64,000 nucleotides of DNA. It comes from Colius striatus. Its lineage: Eukaryota; Chordata; Aves; Coliiformes; Coliidae. The number at the start of each line of letters is the position of its first letter. The first letter of the stretch is position 1. Shown here piece by piece: positions 51,645 to 64,000 of this stretch. The notes under the pieces are model-generated. The model worked only from the letters and a program-made list of their open reading frames with translations. It was not told where the DNA came from and did no database searches. The stretch is from assembly GCF_028858725.1 (NCBI RefSeq), contig NC_084760.1, forward strand, positions 56,631,367 through 56,695,366, written 5' to 3'. A program made the translations under genes and the position numbers.

Positions 51645-54600
51645 GTAAGCATTATTTGCCAGGACAATGGATTAGATGGCACTGCAAAAGTAGCATGGCT
51701 TTTGGTGGGCATTAATTAGCTTTCTTACATCACTGGGTCTGAGTGCAAACTGTGATTAGAAATATGAATCTGTAGTACGTCATTGATTTAACTACTTAAT
51801 TGATTTCTAACAGTTCAAGCAGCTGAACTTCAGCCCTTGTTTTTTTGGCAGGTGGCATAATTTTGTCCTGACGTGTTTTAATTAAAGGAATGTTTTCTGT
51901 CTGACATGAAAACAATATGGTTACAGTGGGAAAGGGGAATTATCTTTGTAATTGATAATTGTAGACACAAAACTGTAACAATAAGTCTTCACCCAAACTC
52001 TGGACAAAGAACTTCTGGGGATTTATGGTATTAGGCTGTTGGCTTGCTTCATCCTTCCTTGGAAATACGGTGGTTATCTGTCCTGCTTCTTGGTTTTTAT
52101 TTCTTCAGTCCTTCATCAGAGGTTATATTTTATTGTAATCTCATCACTCACAATACAGAAAACTTGAGAAATAGGAAAAAACCCACACTTTTGCAGCTGT
52201 TATTTTAGTAGATTTGCTTGTACTGTGATTTCAATCAAAGATAAAAAGCAAGGAATTACACTTAGAAAAAGCTTTGAGCAACTGAAGGTCCATCTTGGTT
52301 CCAGAGGATGACGGTTTTATCTGAAGCATTGTGCTCTGTATTAGTTTTCCATCCGGTTATTAGACTTGTGGCTAATTTCATGATTGAGCTAGCCTTTCCT
52401 GGACAAACCAGTTCTCAGTAGGAGTTTAGATGACTGTTTAGATAACCTTAATTACACAGCGTAAGATTCAGGCCAGTGTGGAGATTAAAAGGTAAAAGGT
52501 TGTGTATCCAGTGGAGTTGAAACCTTTGTAAAGCTAACTCTGAACTATGAGCTAGCTATGTATGTCTGTGCAGTGCATGAATTGCATACCACACTGTCTG
52601 TTGGACTCAACATTTTCAGATTTTTGGCATCTTAAGTAGGTGGGGAGAAATTGAAACTGCAGGTAAAATTCCTTCCACCCACAGCAGTTCTCCCTCATCC
52701 CCACCCACTTAGCATTCCCTCAGATGTAGGCAGGATGTAGAGTCCAGGGTGGATCAGATGTTGTCATACTCATGCATCCCTCTCTCTTAAGGTGCCAGAA
52801 GCTGTTACTGTCCCACCAATGTGGGTCACAGGTGGTGTAACTCTTGTTAGCATAGGCATGCCAACTGTGAAAACATTCTTCAAAGCGCAAAATAGGTCAT
52901 TCTGCCAACCAGTGCTCTTTTCCTCCTGGGAGCAGACTCTGGCAAAATGTGTTCTTTGAGCTGTTCACAGGTTTTGCCTGAAAGAAAATCTGCTTGATGC
53001 TAGTCAGAAATATAATTAGAAAAGTGCTAACAAACAGTTTGGATGATCATAGTCCAGGGCTTCAGGATAATCCCTGAACCTGTGTAGTTTTCTGGCATCA
53101 TTACAGTTTTAGTGACTTATTTTAAGATTAACACAAGAAAGAGTTTTGCTGCAGGGATAAGGTTTAAAAAAAACCCCTATATGTGAGACTGAGTAATTAC
53201 ATACACACATAACTGTGGACCATTATTATCTCAGTTTTCTTAGGTTCTCATATGAGTATTTGTATGTATCTTGTCTGGGGCTTGAATTATAAGCTCTTTG
53301 GAGGTAAAGGCTCATTTTCTTCTACATATAGGATAGGAGGCACCTGACTGGAGACAGGGAGACTCGCATATTCACAAAATAAAAATGTGTGCAAAATAAA
53401 CAGCAATTGCACTAGATGGATTCTCTGCCAGCACTGGAAGTGCTGCCTTCAGAAGAACAGTCATGTGCAAGAAAATACTACGCACAAGCCTGCTAGTAGG
53501 ATCACTGCACAGAAGGGCTCAGTGCCAATACTCTCGCTCTCTTGTACACTGCATCAGGAAAACATTTTAAAATCTAAGAGTATATTTGAACAGATACTTT
53601 GAAAATGTTACTAATGGCATTCCTGAAATTTGAGACACTATTTAAAATTATAAATAGCATCTGAATTTAAAGAGGTAGCAAAGTTATTAATTTTCCTTAC
53701 TGTAGCTGTTTATATGTCAGCTAAACTGATCTAAGCCTAGCAGTTCAATTTACTGCTGCTGTTTTTCATTTTTGAGATCAAAGTCTTGGTGTTTTAAGCC
53801 TATAAGATTGGCCGATGCATGTGTATTGAAAAAGAATGAAAGGAAGAAATGGAAAGCTTGCTATCTGAACCTTTCTTCTCCCATTAGGGCCACGTTCAGA
53901 CAGTGCTGTACAACAGTGTAACTAGTTTCCTGTATCAAATAGTTGTCACGAAAGGACTCAGCTTTAAGGAAACACCCTTGCTCCCTTTCTTGTGACCTCA
54001 GTTGGGAGTGTAAGACTTGGTTGTAGACAAGATCCTGATAAACGTTTGGTCAAAGCTGTTATGCCAAAAAGCAAAGGAAATGGACAAAAATTGAAAAAAT
54101 GGTAGTTCAGTTCCTACGCATGGAACAGATGTAAAACTCACAAGAGTGAATTAGTTGGTTTGTTCTATGAAAGAGTTGTGGAGTGTGTTTTTGGGTTTTG
54201 TTTCTGGTTTTTTTTCCCCCAAAGCCTTGAGAGCTTGTTCTAATGTTACTTCTTTGAACTGCTGCCTGACATGAAGAAGCAACTCTTGATTCTTGGCCTC
54301 TTATCTCTGCCTTATCAAACCTGTGATGTTCATAACAGTGTTCTTTCTTTACTTCTGTCAGGAGATATGCATCACATGGAGGAAAGGCTTGAGTGCTTGG
54401 CCTAAGAAACACAACCTTTTTGCAATGCAGTTGTTATATAAACTGTTTCTTGTTTGACCTGCTCAAGAGTTTCTGAAACTCATTGCTCTAGAACTAGTAG
54501 GAATCTGTACCTGGACAGATACTGTGATAGAGCAGATCTCTATAGTTCTTATTTCCTGCCCTTTTAGATGAGATTTTAACGTTGACTAGCAGATATCTTC

Positions 54601-57600
54601 ATGGCAACACATCACTGCAATCTGCCGTGTGCCTGAACTGCTGCAAGTGTGGTGATTTTTCTGTGTTCTCCCTCTTTGTTCGTAGTTGTTCATTCCCACC
54701 GGCTTACTTTTGCTTATCTTGATGCTTTGGTGTCACATTGGGAGCTGGATCAAAGCAGAGTTCCAGTGAGATGCAAGATTTGTTTGGTTTGTTGTTGCTT
54801 CTTTTCAGCTGATACAGGAGAAGGAATGGGTTGCTGATGAGGAGACGGCAGCTGTTTTGGCACAAGCATGTATTTATTTTGAAATAAAGTGACTATGTTA
54901 GCCATAGCTAGAGATTGTAATTCATGTGGTCAATCAGTTGCATGGTTAATTTGTCCGTGTTATTATATAGCTAGCATTCCACTAAGCCAGCAAAAATCAT
55001 GTTACGGTTTTTGTAGCTTCAGGCTCTCACATTATTTTTAATTTGCAGTCAGTATTTATATTTGCAGTCAGTATTGCTATCATGTCACATCAAGCAGTGC
55101 TTTTTGTTGAAGTTGCCTGCCAGTTTTGAAAGGTCTTTTTCTGGGAGGTGAGGAAAATGATAGTTTCAATAGTTGTCAGTAAAGACGCTAGCTAAGAAAA
55201 TGGAAAATGTTAGCCTCAAAGGTCAGTGTTTCAGAAAGCTGAGAACCAAAGGGTTAGTATGAGAAGTTGTGTAATCTTTCTATTTCCAAGGAGACTGACC
55301 TCTAGATGGCATAGAAGTTTGTGTATATATCCATCTTCTCAATTAGCATCAACTGAAATGGAAGTCATAAAATAAATGGAAAAATGTTTGTGTGAGGAAA
55401 AACATACTTGAAAAAAACAGTAATGTTTGGATTTTTTTCAGATATAGTTTATCCTCTTTGCTGGACTCTAATATATTTTAAATTATATGTAGATAGCATT
55501 TCTGTGTCCTCGTTCTGACAATTTCATGCACTAACACTGAAGCAAATCATTAATTTCTTTCAGAAAAGCAGAGAAAGAAGGAAATAATGATCTGAAAGAC
55601 TGATGTAATTGCCCTGTGTTCCTATTTCTTAAGCACACTGATGTCACACTGCATCTGAGTTTGAGTAAGTTTAGGGTTTTGTTTTGTGGCAACTAGTTCC
55701 AAGGAAAATAAGGTTCATAAAAACACACAGGAACATACTTTTCTTTGCCTTCTTAACGTATATTCAGACATTATTGAACAACAGTGAAGTCAAATGGCCC
55801 ATTCAAAATGTAGAAACTATTTGCTATTTCAGTTTTGAGGAAGGTACTGGCAGAGGTGGTGGGTGGAAATAAAAAAACCTAAGAACTCCAAACCTGATAA
55901 TGAAGTGGACAGTTCCCATTTGTTTACTTCAGTTAGTCATGGCCATTCATGGTAACAAATGCATTTCTTGGTTTATGTGATTATAGCCTCATCCTGTATT
56001 ACAGTAATTTCTAAGTAATATATTTGCAGTAGAAACAGAGCCTTCAATGAATTTGTGTAAGATTTTCACCAAAAAAACCCCTCCAAACCAGACACACTAA
56101 ACTTATGATTGAAATTATGGTGTTATTTTGTTTAAGAAAGAAGCTTTAACTAGCAGCTTCTCAGCTCTGTTACTTGGATTTGTACTTTTTTTAACATTCA
56201 TGTTGTAACTCGTGTCTGAATACTGCAACTAATAAAAGCTTTCAGGTTGTAGAACACTTAATTGTGGCAACAAGCTCCACCTTTGACTGAGGCATAAGAA
56301 ATACTGAGTGATACTTGCTATACAACGTGATGCTTGCTATGATCTGTCTTCACAGCAACAGGTCAGTGTGACACACATTGTTGAAAAACCTAAATTCTAA
56401 AGTTGGGCAGGAGGAAAAAAAATGATCAGAAGATACTGGGCAGGAGAGTGGCTGGAATTTTAAGCTATGTTGTGCATGTGGATTTCTAAAGTATAGTGGA
56501 AACAGATTGATGCTCTGTGTTTGGTTAGCAATAAATATGCTATTATTTCGGTTCCTCAGAGTGGGATTTTTTTCTTTTATTTTTCTTAGGAGAATTCATC
56601 GGGGAAGCAGAGATTCAGGGTAGTCTGCTTCCTTTGGTTTAACATCTGGGCCAGAGAAAGGGTACCAGTTAACATTTTTTGTTACTTTTGTTTTGTATAC
56701 TATCTTTGCCTTGGACATTAGTGTGTTGTTGTGTAAAAAGTAATTTTGTTTATAATCCACATAGTACAGCTTTATTGTGTTGTTCCCCTACCAACAAATT
56801 TCATTTGTTGTTCTTTCCTGGTTTTGTGCTGCCTACTTCTGTCTTCAGTAACTTATTTCATTGACAGGAAGCATGTTACAAGTGCAGTTTTCTTCTGTGT
56901 GAGGTATTCTGCTGTGTGCCTTAACAAAAATGTCATCTTGTACCTATAGAAAGCACTAAGTCCTACTTGCATGAGATACAGGGCGTCAGAATTTAACCCA
57001 TTTTAATATTACAGTCTTTGAGTCTGCTTGATTTGAAGAAAATGTGTGTCCTAACACTTAGTGTACATACGTTTGGTTTTTTTTACAAAGATAATCAGGA
57101 GCAGGAATGTTACTGTGTTGTAATAGGAAGAAAATATGTCACTTTCTTGATGCTGCTTCACTTATTTGCACTTTAGGCTTCTGATCAGGCAAAGGATCCA
57201 GGAGGGTGGAAATGCTGTTTTATGGGCAATGAGAAAATTATTAATTCTTTTGAGTGTTAAATCCCATTGCTTATCTGTAGATGTAGATTGGCATAAAGAG
57301 GTAAGCTGAAGCAATGCTTGAGTAATGTCATTCGTCCACTATTCAAGGTAAAATACTTAGTGCTGGACAGACAGAGGTACATCACTTTATACAAGTGAAG
57401 TTATTACTGTTGCATGCTGCTGCAGTGTGAAAAAAGGCATTTGCTCTCTACATGTGAAGTTAAAGACAACCACAAAAATATGGGTCAGTGAGGGTTATTA
57501 AAATACTCAGCTTGAGTCATTGTGTCAATTACGTTTCTAATGTGAAACATTAAAAGCAGGAAACCAAATAATGTCTCCATGTGTAGAACTTGAGAAATTG

Positions 57601-59038
57601 CATTAAGGGTAGCAGACAGAGTCATTTCTTGGTCGTGTATCAGAGATCATATCAGCTTTGTGTTAGCATTCAGGTAGTGATGGATGCAGCAATTGCATAT
57701 ATAAATAATAATTTTGGCTTCCACTCCCCGGGAAATACTTGTATTAGAGCACCACTTTAGACTCTTAACTAGGCCAAGGCAGCACACCAGCAGTCAGTAT
57801 GTCTGAGCAGAGGACATGGCAACTGATGGGAGTGAGGACTTCGGAAATACACTTTGGGGGCTTTCCCTAGGACATAGTTTCCTGAGCAGCAGCCTCAGAG
57901 CACAGATGTGTCTGTGGGGTGGTGGTGAAGCAGCTCTGGACAGAAATACAACCAAAAAGTCTGGGTTTTTTAGCTGGTTGAATTCCTCAGTCCCATCCAT
58001 TAGCTGATATAAAGTCAGGGCAGTGCCAGGTATGGGCTTCAACTGTAGCTGGTAGACAGGGCTCAACAGTCACTTGAGAGATGTGCCTTCCTGTCTTTCA
58101 GACTGAGGTGTTTTGCTACCAAATGCAGCAGAAGTGAAGGTGCTATGGGAGCCTAGATGTGCCCATGTCTAACATGGCTTCTAGTTTTTACTTCTCTTAG
58201 GCATGATCCAGGTAGCAGGTGTCTTTCATCAGATAAGCACCTGCAATGTGCCTCTATTGCTTCTACAAACACAACAGCTGCCATAGCTTTCAAAAAAAGA
58301 ATAGGAGGTTGTCCAACTTCCTCTGGAGGAAGACATGATGATGAAGGTACCTGTTTGATTCAGTGATTTAAAACCCAAGGAGTGGAAATAATAGATCCTT
58401 TGTCAATTTAAGGAGCTTGGCTTGTAGTTTTTGCCATTAGGTGTGGTCTGTAGTGAGTGGGCTGTTTGGCACGGCCTCGGCTAGTCCTTGCACAATTGCG
58501 ACCAAAAGGAAGCACCTGACTTCCAGGCTGTAGTTGTGGCCCTTGGTTGAGGCCCTTGCTCTTGGTCACTTTTCCCAGGACTATTTCTGATGTAAATGTC
58601 ATAACGTTCTCTGGGCTCTGTAGAGACCTTTCAGAAGACCAAGTACCCTCTTGTGATAGCCTTGGCAGTGAAGTTTATAAGGCTGAGATTCACTGCACTG
58701 AAAACTGGCTACTGATTTTTAGGTGATTTCACATGTGTATGACGTTTGAGCCATATAGTAAATTTGGGAAGCTGTTCCTATGCTTAAAACCACCTAATTG
58801 TGCTTTGTTTGATTGTGACCTTTCCTAGATTTAGCAATTAGTTCTGTATTTTGTCTCCTTGCCAAAGAACAAGTTATCTTCCACAATTTCTTGTATTTTT
58901 AAAACAGACCCTTCAAAAGATGTTAGACCTTCTGCTGGGCAGCTGCTCTCTTAATTGAAGGACAGTGGTTTTAAAACGGGCTGTCCAGTTGGGTCAGGGC
59001 CCAACTTGCAAATATGTGGTGTTCTCTCATTTGTACAG
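51645..59038 (+). other. RNF217 intron 2 (7,394 bp)
   Basis: The intron begins GTAAGC and ends TTTGTACAG. It is AT-rich. I found only small duplications in it: a 19-bp-period repeat of ATTTGCAGTCAGTATT at 55041-55075, and GTGATRCTTGCTAT twice at 56308-56340. No CR1, LTR, additional exon or RNA gene is recognisable. Confidence 0.85.
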
Positions 59039-59203
59039 ATCCAGTGTCCATCTTGCCAATTTGTCTGGTGTTTCAAGTGCCACTCTCCCTGGCATGAAGG
59101 CGTTAACTGCAAAGAATACAAGAAGGGAGACAAGCTGTTGCGTCACTGGGCCAACGAAATCGAACACGGGCAGAGGAATGCCCAGAAGTGTCCAAAATGC
59201 AAG
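59039..59203 (+). CDS. RNF217: RNF217 coding exon 3: rest of IBR and first RING2 cysteines
   Basis: The exon follows TTTGTACAG and ends at AAG before GTGAGC, giving 55 whole codons (residues 301-355). It completes the IBR zinc ligands C303, C306, C311, C314, H319 and C324. With C274 and C277 from exon 2 these make the full C6HC set. The VWCFKCHSPWHEG and GDKLLRHWA stretches are nearly invariant in the family. RING2 begins with C351-x2-C354 just before the splice donor. The catalytic RING2 cysteine, the remaining ligands and the C-terminal membrane segment known for RNF217 are not in this window. I searched 59204-64000 by eye for a continuation and found none. Readthrough into intron 3 stops at 59233. 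Confidence 0.96.
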
Positions 59204-62200
59204 GTGAGCTGTTCTCCCTCGGCTTGCAGGTAGTGGCTTCAAACTGTATGAATGTGTATTTAAAGTATTCATAGCTTGTGATCAGCATTGGAAATGGAAC
59301 TCACACTTGCTGTGAAAATCCTTTTCCCATTGAGGGAAAACAGGTCAGATGTCTTACTTGATGGTTCCTGCACTGGTTCTGCGTGTAAAAAAAAATATGG
59401 AAATTGTGAAGAGGAGGCTTTGCTGTGTGGTCATAATGAATGTGTGTTACTGGATAAAGTATTGTTAAAATAAATCTTTAAAGAAGTGTAAAGCTTTAGA
59501 GAAATATGATACTGTTGGTCAAAGTTTTCCAAAGAGCTCGAGTGAATTACGTTTCTGAGTAAGGCAGAGAGTACTCTGTCAGTAAGTTAGCTAAGAGAGA
59601 CTTACAGATTTGGCAAAACTAGAAGTTTTTTAGTATTTCTCAAGTCTTTCTCATGAATTAGTTTAATTTTCAATACTGAAGTACCCTCCCCCACCCCAAA
59701 AAATGTCATTTAGCACTTCTAGGATAAGAAATATTTCTTACTACTCAAATGAGATTCAACATATCTGCACACCCCTTTCCTAGTTTCCCTTAATGAAGGT
59801 GACAGTTATGTATATTCACTATTTTTTAGGCAGCACTTATCTCCAGCTAGCAAAAGTAGCAAGTCAGAGGGCATCATGGTAGTGGGAGACTGTCCTTTTC
59901 CTTTTGTTTCTGTGCGTTTTTTTGAAAGGGAGTACCTAATCTCAGTCTATCTATTTCTCTATGTCTGCTTCATGGCGAGAACAAAGTAACAAAACTGGAA
60001 CATTTGATAGGAAGTGAGTACCCAATGGGAAAATTTACTTCTAAATGTCTGAAAAATAGTTTTGTCACACTTTGAGCCTTACCATGTGCAAATAAGAGAA
60101 TGTTTATCAGTTTACTAAGTATCTTGTTTTGGTCTTGGGGAAAGAAATGCCTGTGATGCCATAGCTTGAAATTAAAAGATTTCAAAACACTAAGAAAAAT
60201 TCCAAAAGGTCTGAAATCAGCAGTCAGTTGTTTACCCTTCCTCCCCCTCACACATGACATTTTAACAGAGTTTTAAAAGCTTGGTGTTTGGTAAGAGTTG
60301 ATAGATTTGAGCCAGTTCTAAAAATGTTCCCTTTCTGGGAAGTCTTAGAGTAAAATCCTTAAAACTTTATTCTTTCTGGAGGGGGAAGTGGTATGTCTTT
60401 TCTTTTAATTCTCTGACCTGTGTCCAGATTCAGATTTTATGACAATATGAATGCTGTAGCTATTGAACGAAGTTGTCCAGAAAAAAGAAGAAAATGCACT
60501 AAGGAAAAAAAAGCAAGGTGAAGAGGGTTGCTAGCTGGAAAGGGAAACAAACTAAAACTGTTAACCCTAATGTCTTTATCCTTAAGCTTTTAATCTACCA
60601 AGCTGCCAAATATACGACTTTTCACTTTTTTTGAAAGAGGGTGGACACTTGAAACTTAGGCAGTTTAAGTCAACAGTTTTGAAGCTTGAAGTAAGTTGCA
60701 TGACTTTGACTATTAATTTCAAAAAGACATTGGGTTTCTTTCTTAATGAAGAGAAAATAACGCGTCCTGTGTGGTGGAAGGCAAAATGGAAAGTTATGGA
60801 ACCACCACGGAAAAAGAATTTTCTTTTCTGTCCTTTCTGATAATGTGGTATTATAAGTGAGTATTGAAGACAGAGTTCAACCTTTTTCTTAAACTGTATT
60901 GTTACCCTCACTCCTGACATTTTCTCTTCAGAAGTGAAAGAATTTCTTCCTGCCTACAATTTCCAAAATGTTTATATCAACACATTGTTTTAAAATCAGA
61001 TCTGCAACTAGCAAATAATCAAAGGAACCACTTAACCAGTGGTTAGCAGTACTGTTCTAGTTGGCTACTGACTAGTTATAAAAAATGTTTTATGCAGCAT
61101 CCGCCATTAAAGTGTTAATAGATGTCTGAGCACATGGGGATAAACACACCAACAGTTAACAGTTTGGAGTCAGAGGGATTGAAGCTAATATTTTCTCCAC
61201 TCTCCAGCCATCCTGCCAAAACTCTCCATAAAACAATGTTGAATCAGATGACTATCGTATTTCCAAGTAAAACAGAGAAAAGAGTGGCAATCGGTAACAT
61301 CCTGTTAGGATTATCCTTGTTCTAGATCCACATAGGCAATGTTTCAGGTGACAGATTTTGATAGATGCACGTATTCTACTTAGAAGAAAGTCTTTCACAT
61401 TTTGGTTAGAAATTTGTAGTAGCCGAAATTGACAAATAGATTGAGGAAAAGTAAGGATTAGATTGTGTCAATTTACTAGTATTCAATCTTTGCACTATAA
61501 CTGAATCTAACAGAAATTAAAAGTAGAAACTTCAACAGAGGTTATATATCTTTACTGAGGTAACCTGTAAAGTTACTGGTAACTTCCGAAGTGGGATTGC
61601 AGTATAAACGGTGAACGTATTTTACAGATGCCTTCTGGAGGTAATACACCTGGGCACTTATACACACAGACTGTTTCTGTAAGTAGCTGCATGGCACAGA
61701 CATAGAGTGCACAATTATCCTATCTGGGTGTGCAGGTGAGAAAGCAGAGCACTCTTACTGTGTTGTCTGTATAGGCAGATCGTTAGGCAAGTATTCACAG
61801 GTCTTTCAGTGGTTTTAACTGCTTTGAAAGAGCATAATCTTTTGTAGTGTAAATACTAGCAGGCACTGTTAAATAAGCTTAAACTTGAGTATTTTTCCCT
61901 GTAATTGGACACAATTTAGTGCATCTAGTAGGAATAGTTTATATTTACCTGATCTTTCTAAGATATGCTTACAGATTCATGTTGTGACTATACATCAATA
62001 TGGAAATACCACAGAATGCTACTTCTTGAAAATCTGTATCTTAGTTTTGACATTTTACTTTCAGTAGAGCCTTTTCGAAATTTATTACACATTGTCTTGA
62101 AAAACTCAGCATATGCCGCTTTTCTCAACTACAACTGTCTAAAAAGTGCTGGTCTTGTTCCTGAGGGAACTGACTAATGAGTGTAAATTTGCTGCATATT

Positions 62201-64000
62201 ATTAGATACCTTTTTGTAAAATCTATAACTTTGTCTTTCCTCACTGCTGTTTTATGGTTTTATTTTTTTAAAATTTCTTGTGACAACATGTTTGTAGCAA
62301 AATGCCTTTTTTCCACAAGTGTTTTTACAGTACGCCAAGCCGAGGAAGTACTTCATGTTGATGTTATCTTACCACAGATTTCAAATACATGGGCTGAGGA
62401 AACACTAAACAGCAGCTTTAACTTAGAAATCTTCAAACAGCAGCAGAAGCTTAAGTAATCAAGGATACAGTTGGCAATCAAGGAGTATATGCTTCTTATC
62501 CAGGTTCACAGTTCTGATTAATATGACTGTTATCAGGGGACATACCTTTTGAAAGTGCTCTAAAATTAGTTATCAGCATCTGGAGGGAGGAGAGTCCTTG
62601 CTTGTATACGAAGGGATAAAGCTGAACACCATGTTTTCTTTGGAAGGGGTGGTGGAGAGACAACTACTCTCATCCATAGATCTCTTGGAAACTATTTCCC
62701 TGGAAAACTTTGGTCAGATTGCATGTAACATGCACAGAGGGTAAGGTTAGGGTCTGAAATAATAGTCACTGGGCTACTTCAGTTGTTTCCTTAAGGCTGA
62801 GCTCTGTGTGCTTTGCCATTGGTGTGTAATTTTCACCCCTTTTATTCTAGGAGCTTTTCTTGGGTTCCTGAGTGACTAAAGCATTCCCCATAAGGTGAAG
62901 GTACATCTTTGGATTTGAGCAGCCTCTGGGTGGAGGATAAAGCCAGTAATACTGACTGGATACTTGGAGACAGAAACTGGGCTTACAAGTTGTGCTGTCT
63001 CACCTTGCCTCTTCCTTCCCCACCATGCTACTGGGGAGCCTGCAGTTACAAGGCATTGAAACTCCTGGTGCCTCAGCTAACTATAGCAAGCTGCATTCCA
63101 GGCCTCATGCATTCCCCCAGCTGCCTGCTTCCTGTTGTGGCGTTGCCAACAGGAACGCAGGAACTCTCCTGTGATATCTGACCCATTGGTGATTGCTTTC
63201 CCAACCTATAGATTTGTAATCCATCTCTGTCAGTGGATTATCCTGAGGGGAGGGAGGCATGCCCATGTGAGCCAGAGCTGAAGTTGATCTGGTGAGATGT
63301 CTTGAAAGCACTCTGACTGAATCATACAAAGTTCATCTGGCATTGTCAGTCTGTGTGTCTATGATAGCATGTCCAAGCCCCACATCTATAGTTGAGGTTT
63401 TCTTAGTTCCTTCTCTAAATGAAGTCTCTTTTCGCAGAAGTATTGCTGGTGGAAAACATCACTTCTTTAATATGTATAAAATACCAATTTCAGTAACTGT
63501 TTTAGTGAGCAATATTTCCCAGATCCAACCTGATCAGCACCAGAGAAAAAACGTACTTGATCCTCTCAGGAATTTTGGATACCCCATGAATCACAAGGCT
63601 CTCTTGAGGTGAGAGGCTTCAGTTACACCTGAGCTTTCAGTGTCTCTAGTGCTTGCAGGGCCACTGAGTGATGCTTTGTCTTATCTATACCTCCCTGCAA
63701 AATATCTACATCTACATGTATTTAAGAATTTCAGGAGTCATTGATTCATCTGATCATAAGCTTTGACAAATGAAGTTCCAATTGGATGCAAGAGAAAAAA
63801 AAAATCCCCAGTGAGAGTGGTGAAACATGGGACATGTTGCTCAAAGAGACTGTGACATACCCATACTTGAAAATTTTAAAAATCTAGTGGAATGAGGCCA
63901 AAAGCAATTTGATCTGACTTTGAAGTTAGCCCATCTTGGAGCTACGGGTTAAAATAGATAACCTTCCAATGTCACTTTCAGACTCAATTATTAGGTAATT
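59204..64000 (+). other. RNF217 intron 3, incomplete (at least 4,797 bp)
   Basis: The intron begins GTGAGC. No acceptor followed by a RING2-like frame was found before the window ends, so the next exon lies beyond 64000. The sequence is AT-rich, without recognised repeats or genes. Confidence 0.8.

Overview
The window looks like nuclear DNA of a bird. Three things point there: chicken-repeat-1 (CR1) LINE copies with the family's octamer 3' ends, a probable avian endogenous-retrovirus LTR, and an AT-rich, intron-dominated landscape broken by one strong CpG island. I see no bacterial-style gene packing and no mammalian LINE-1 or Alu. The species cannot be fixed from the sequence alone.

The only protein-coding gene I can support is RNF217, a RING-between-RING (RBR) E3 ubiquitin ligase, on the + strand. 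Three coding exons are present, all bounded by phase-0 introns: exon 1 (19072-19737, residues 1-222), exon 2 (51411-51644, residues 223-300) and exon 3 (59039-59203, residues 301-355). Together they encode a low-complexity N-terminus, the whole RING1, the whole IBR and the first two cysteines of RING2. The rest of RING2, including the catalytic cysteine, and the C-terminal membrane segment must lie beyond 64000. Intron 1 is 31,673 bp, intron 2 is 7,394 bp and intron 3 is at least 4,797 bp.

Layout: 1-18480 is AT-rich DNA upstream of RNF217. It holds a 144-bp tandem duplication (4891-5180), a decayed CR1 (8386-9375), an ancient MIR/L2-like relic (13045-13225) and a possible tRNA-like relic (about 17640-17713). 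A CpG island with GC boxes covers about 18480-20350 and contains the 5' leader and exon 1. The leader has two upstream AUGs; one opens a 249-codon overlapping ORF in another frame. Intron 1 contains three CR1 pieces (25499, 27397, 30465), a 994-bp LTR-like element with a perfect 5-bp target-site duplication (31512-32505), and a weaker LTR-like segment near 50440-50740. Introns 2 and 3 show no further genes.

There is no operon-like or multi-gene system here. The observations most worth following are the 994-bp LTR-like insertion with a 184-codon sense ORF, and the overlapping upstream ORF in RNF217 exon 1.
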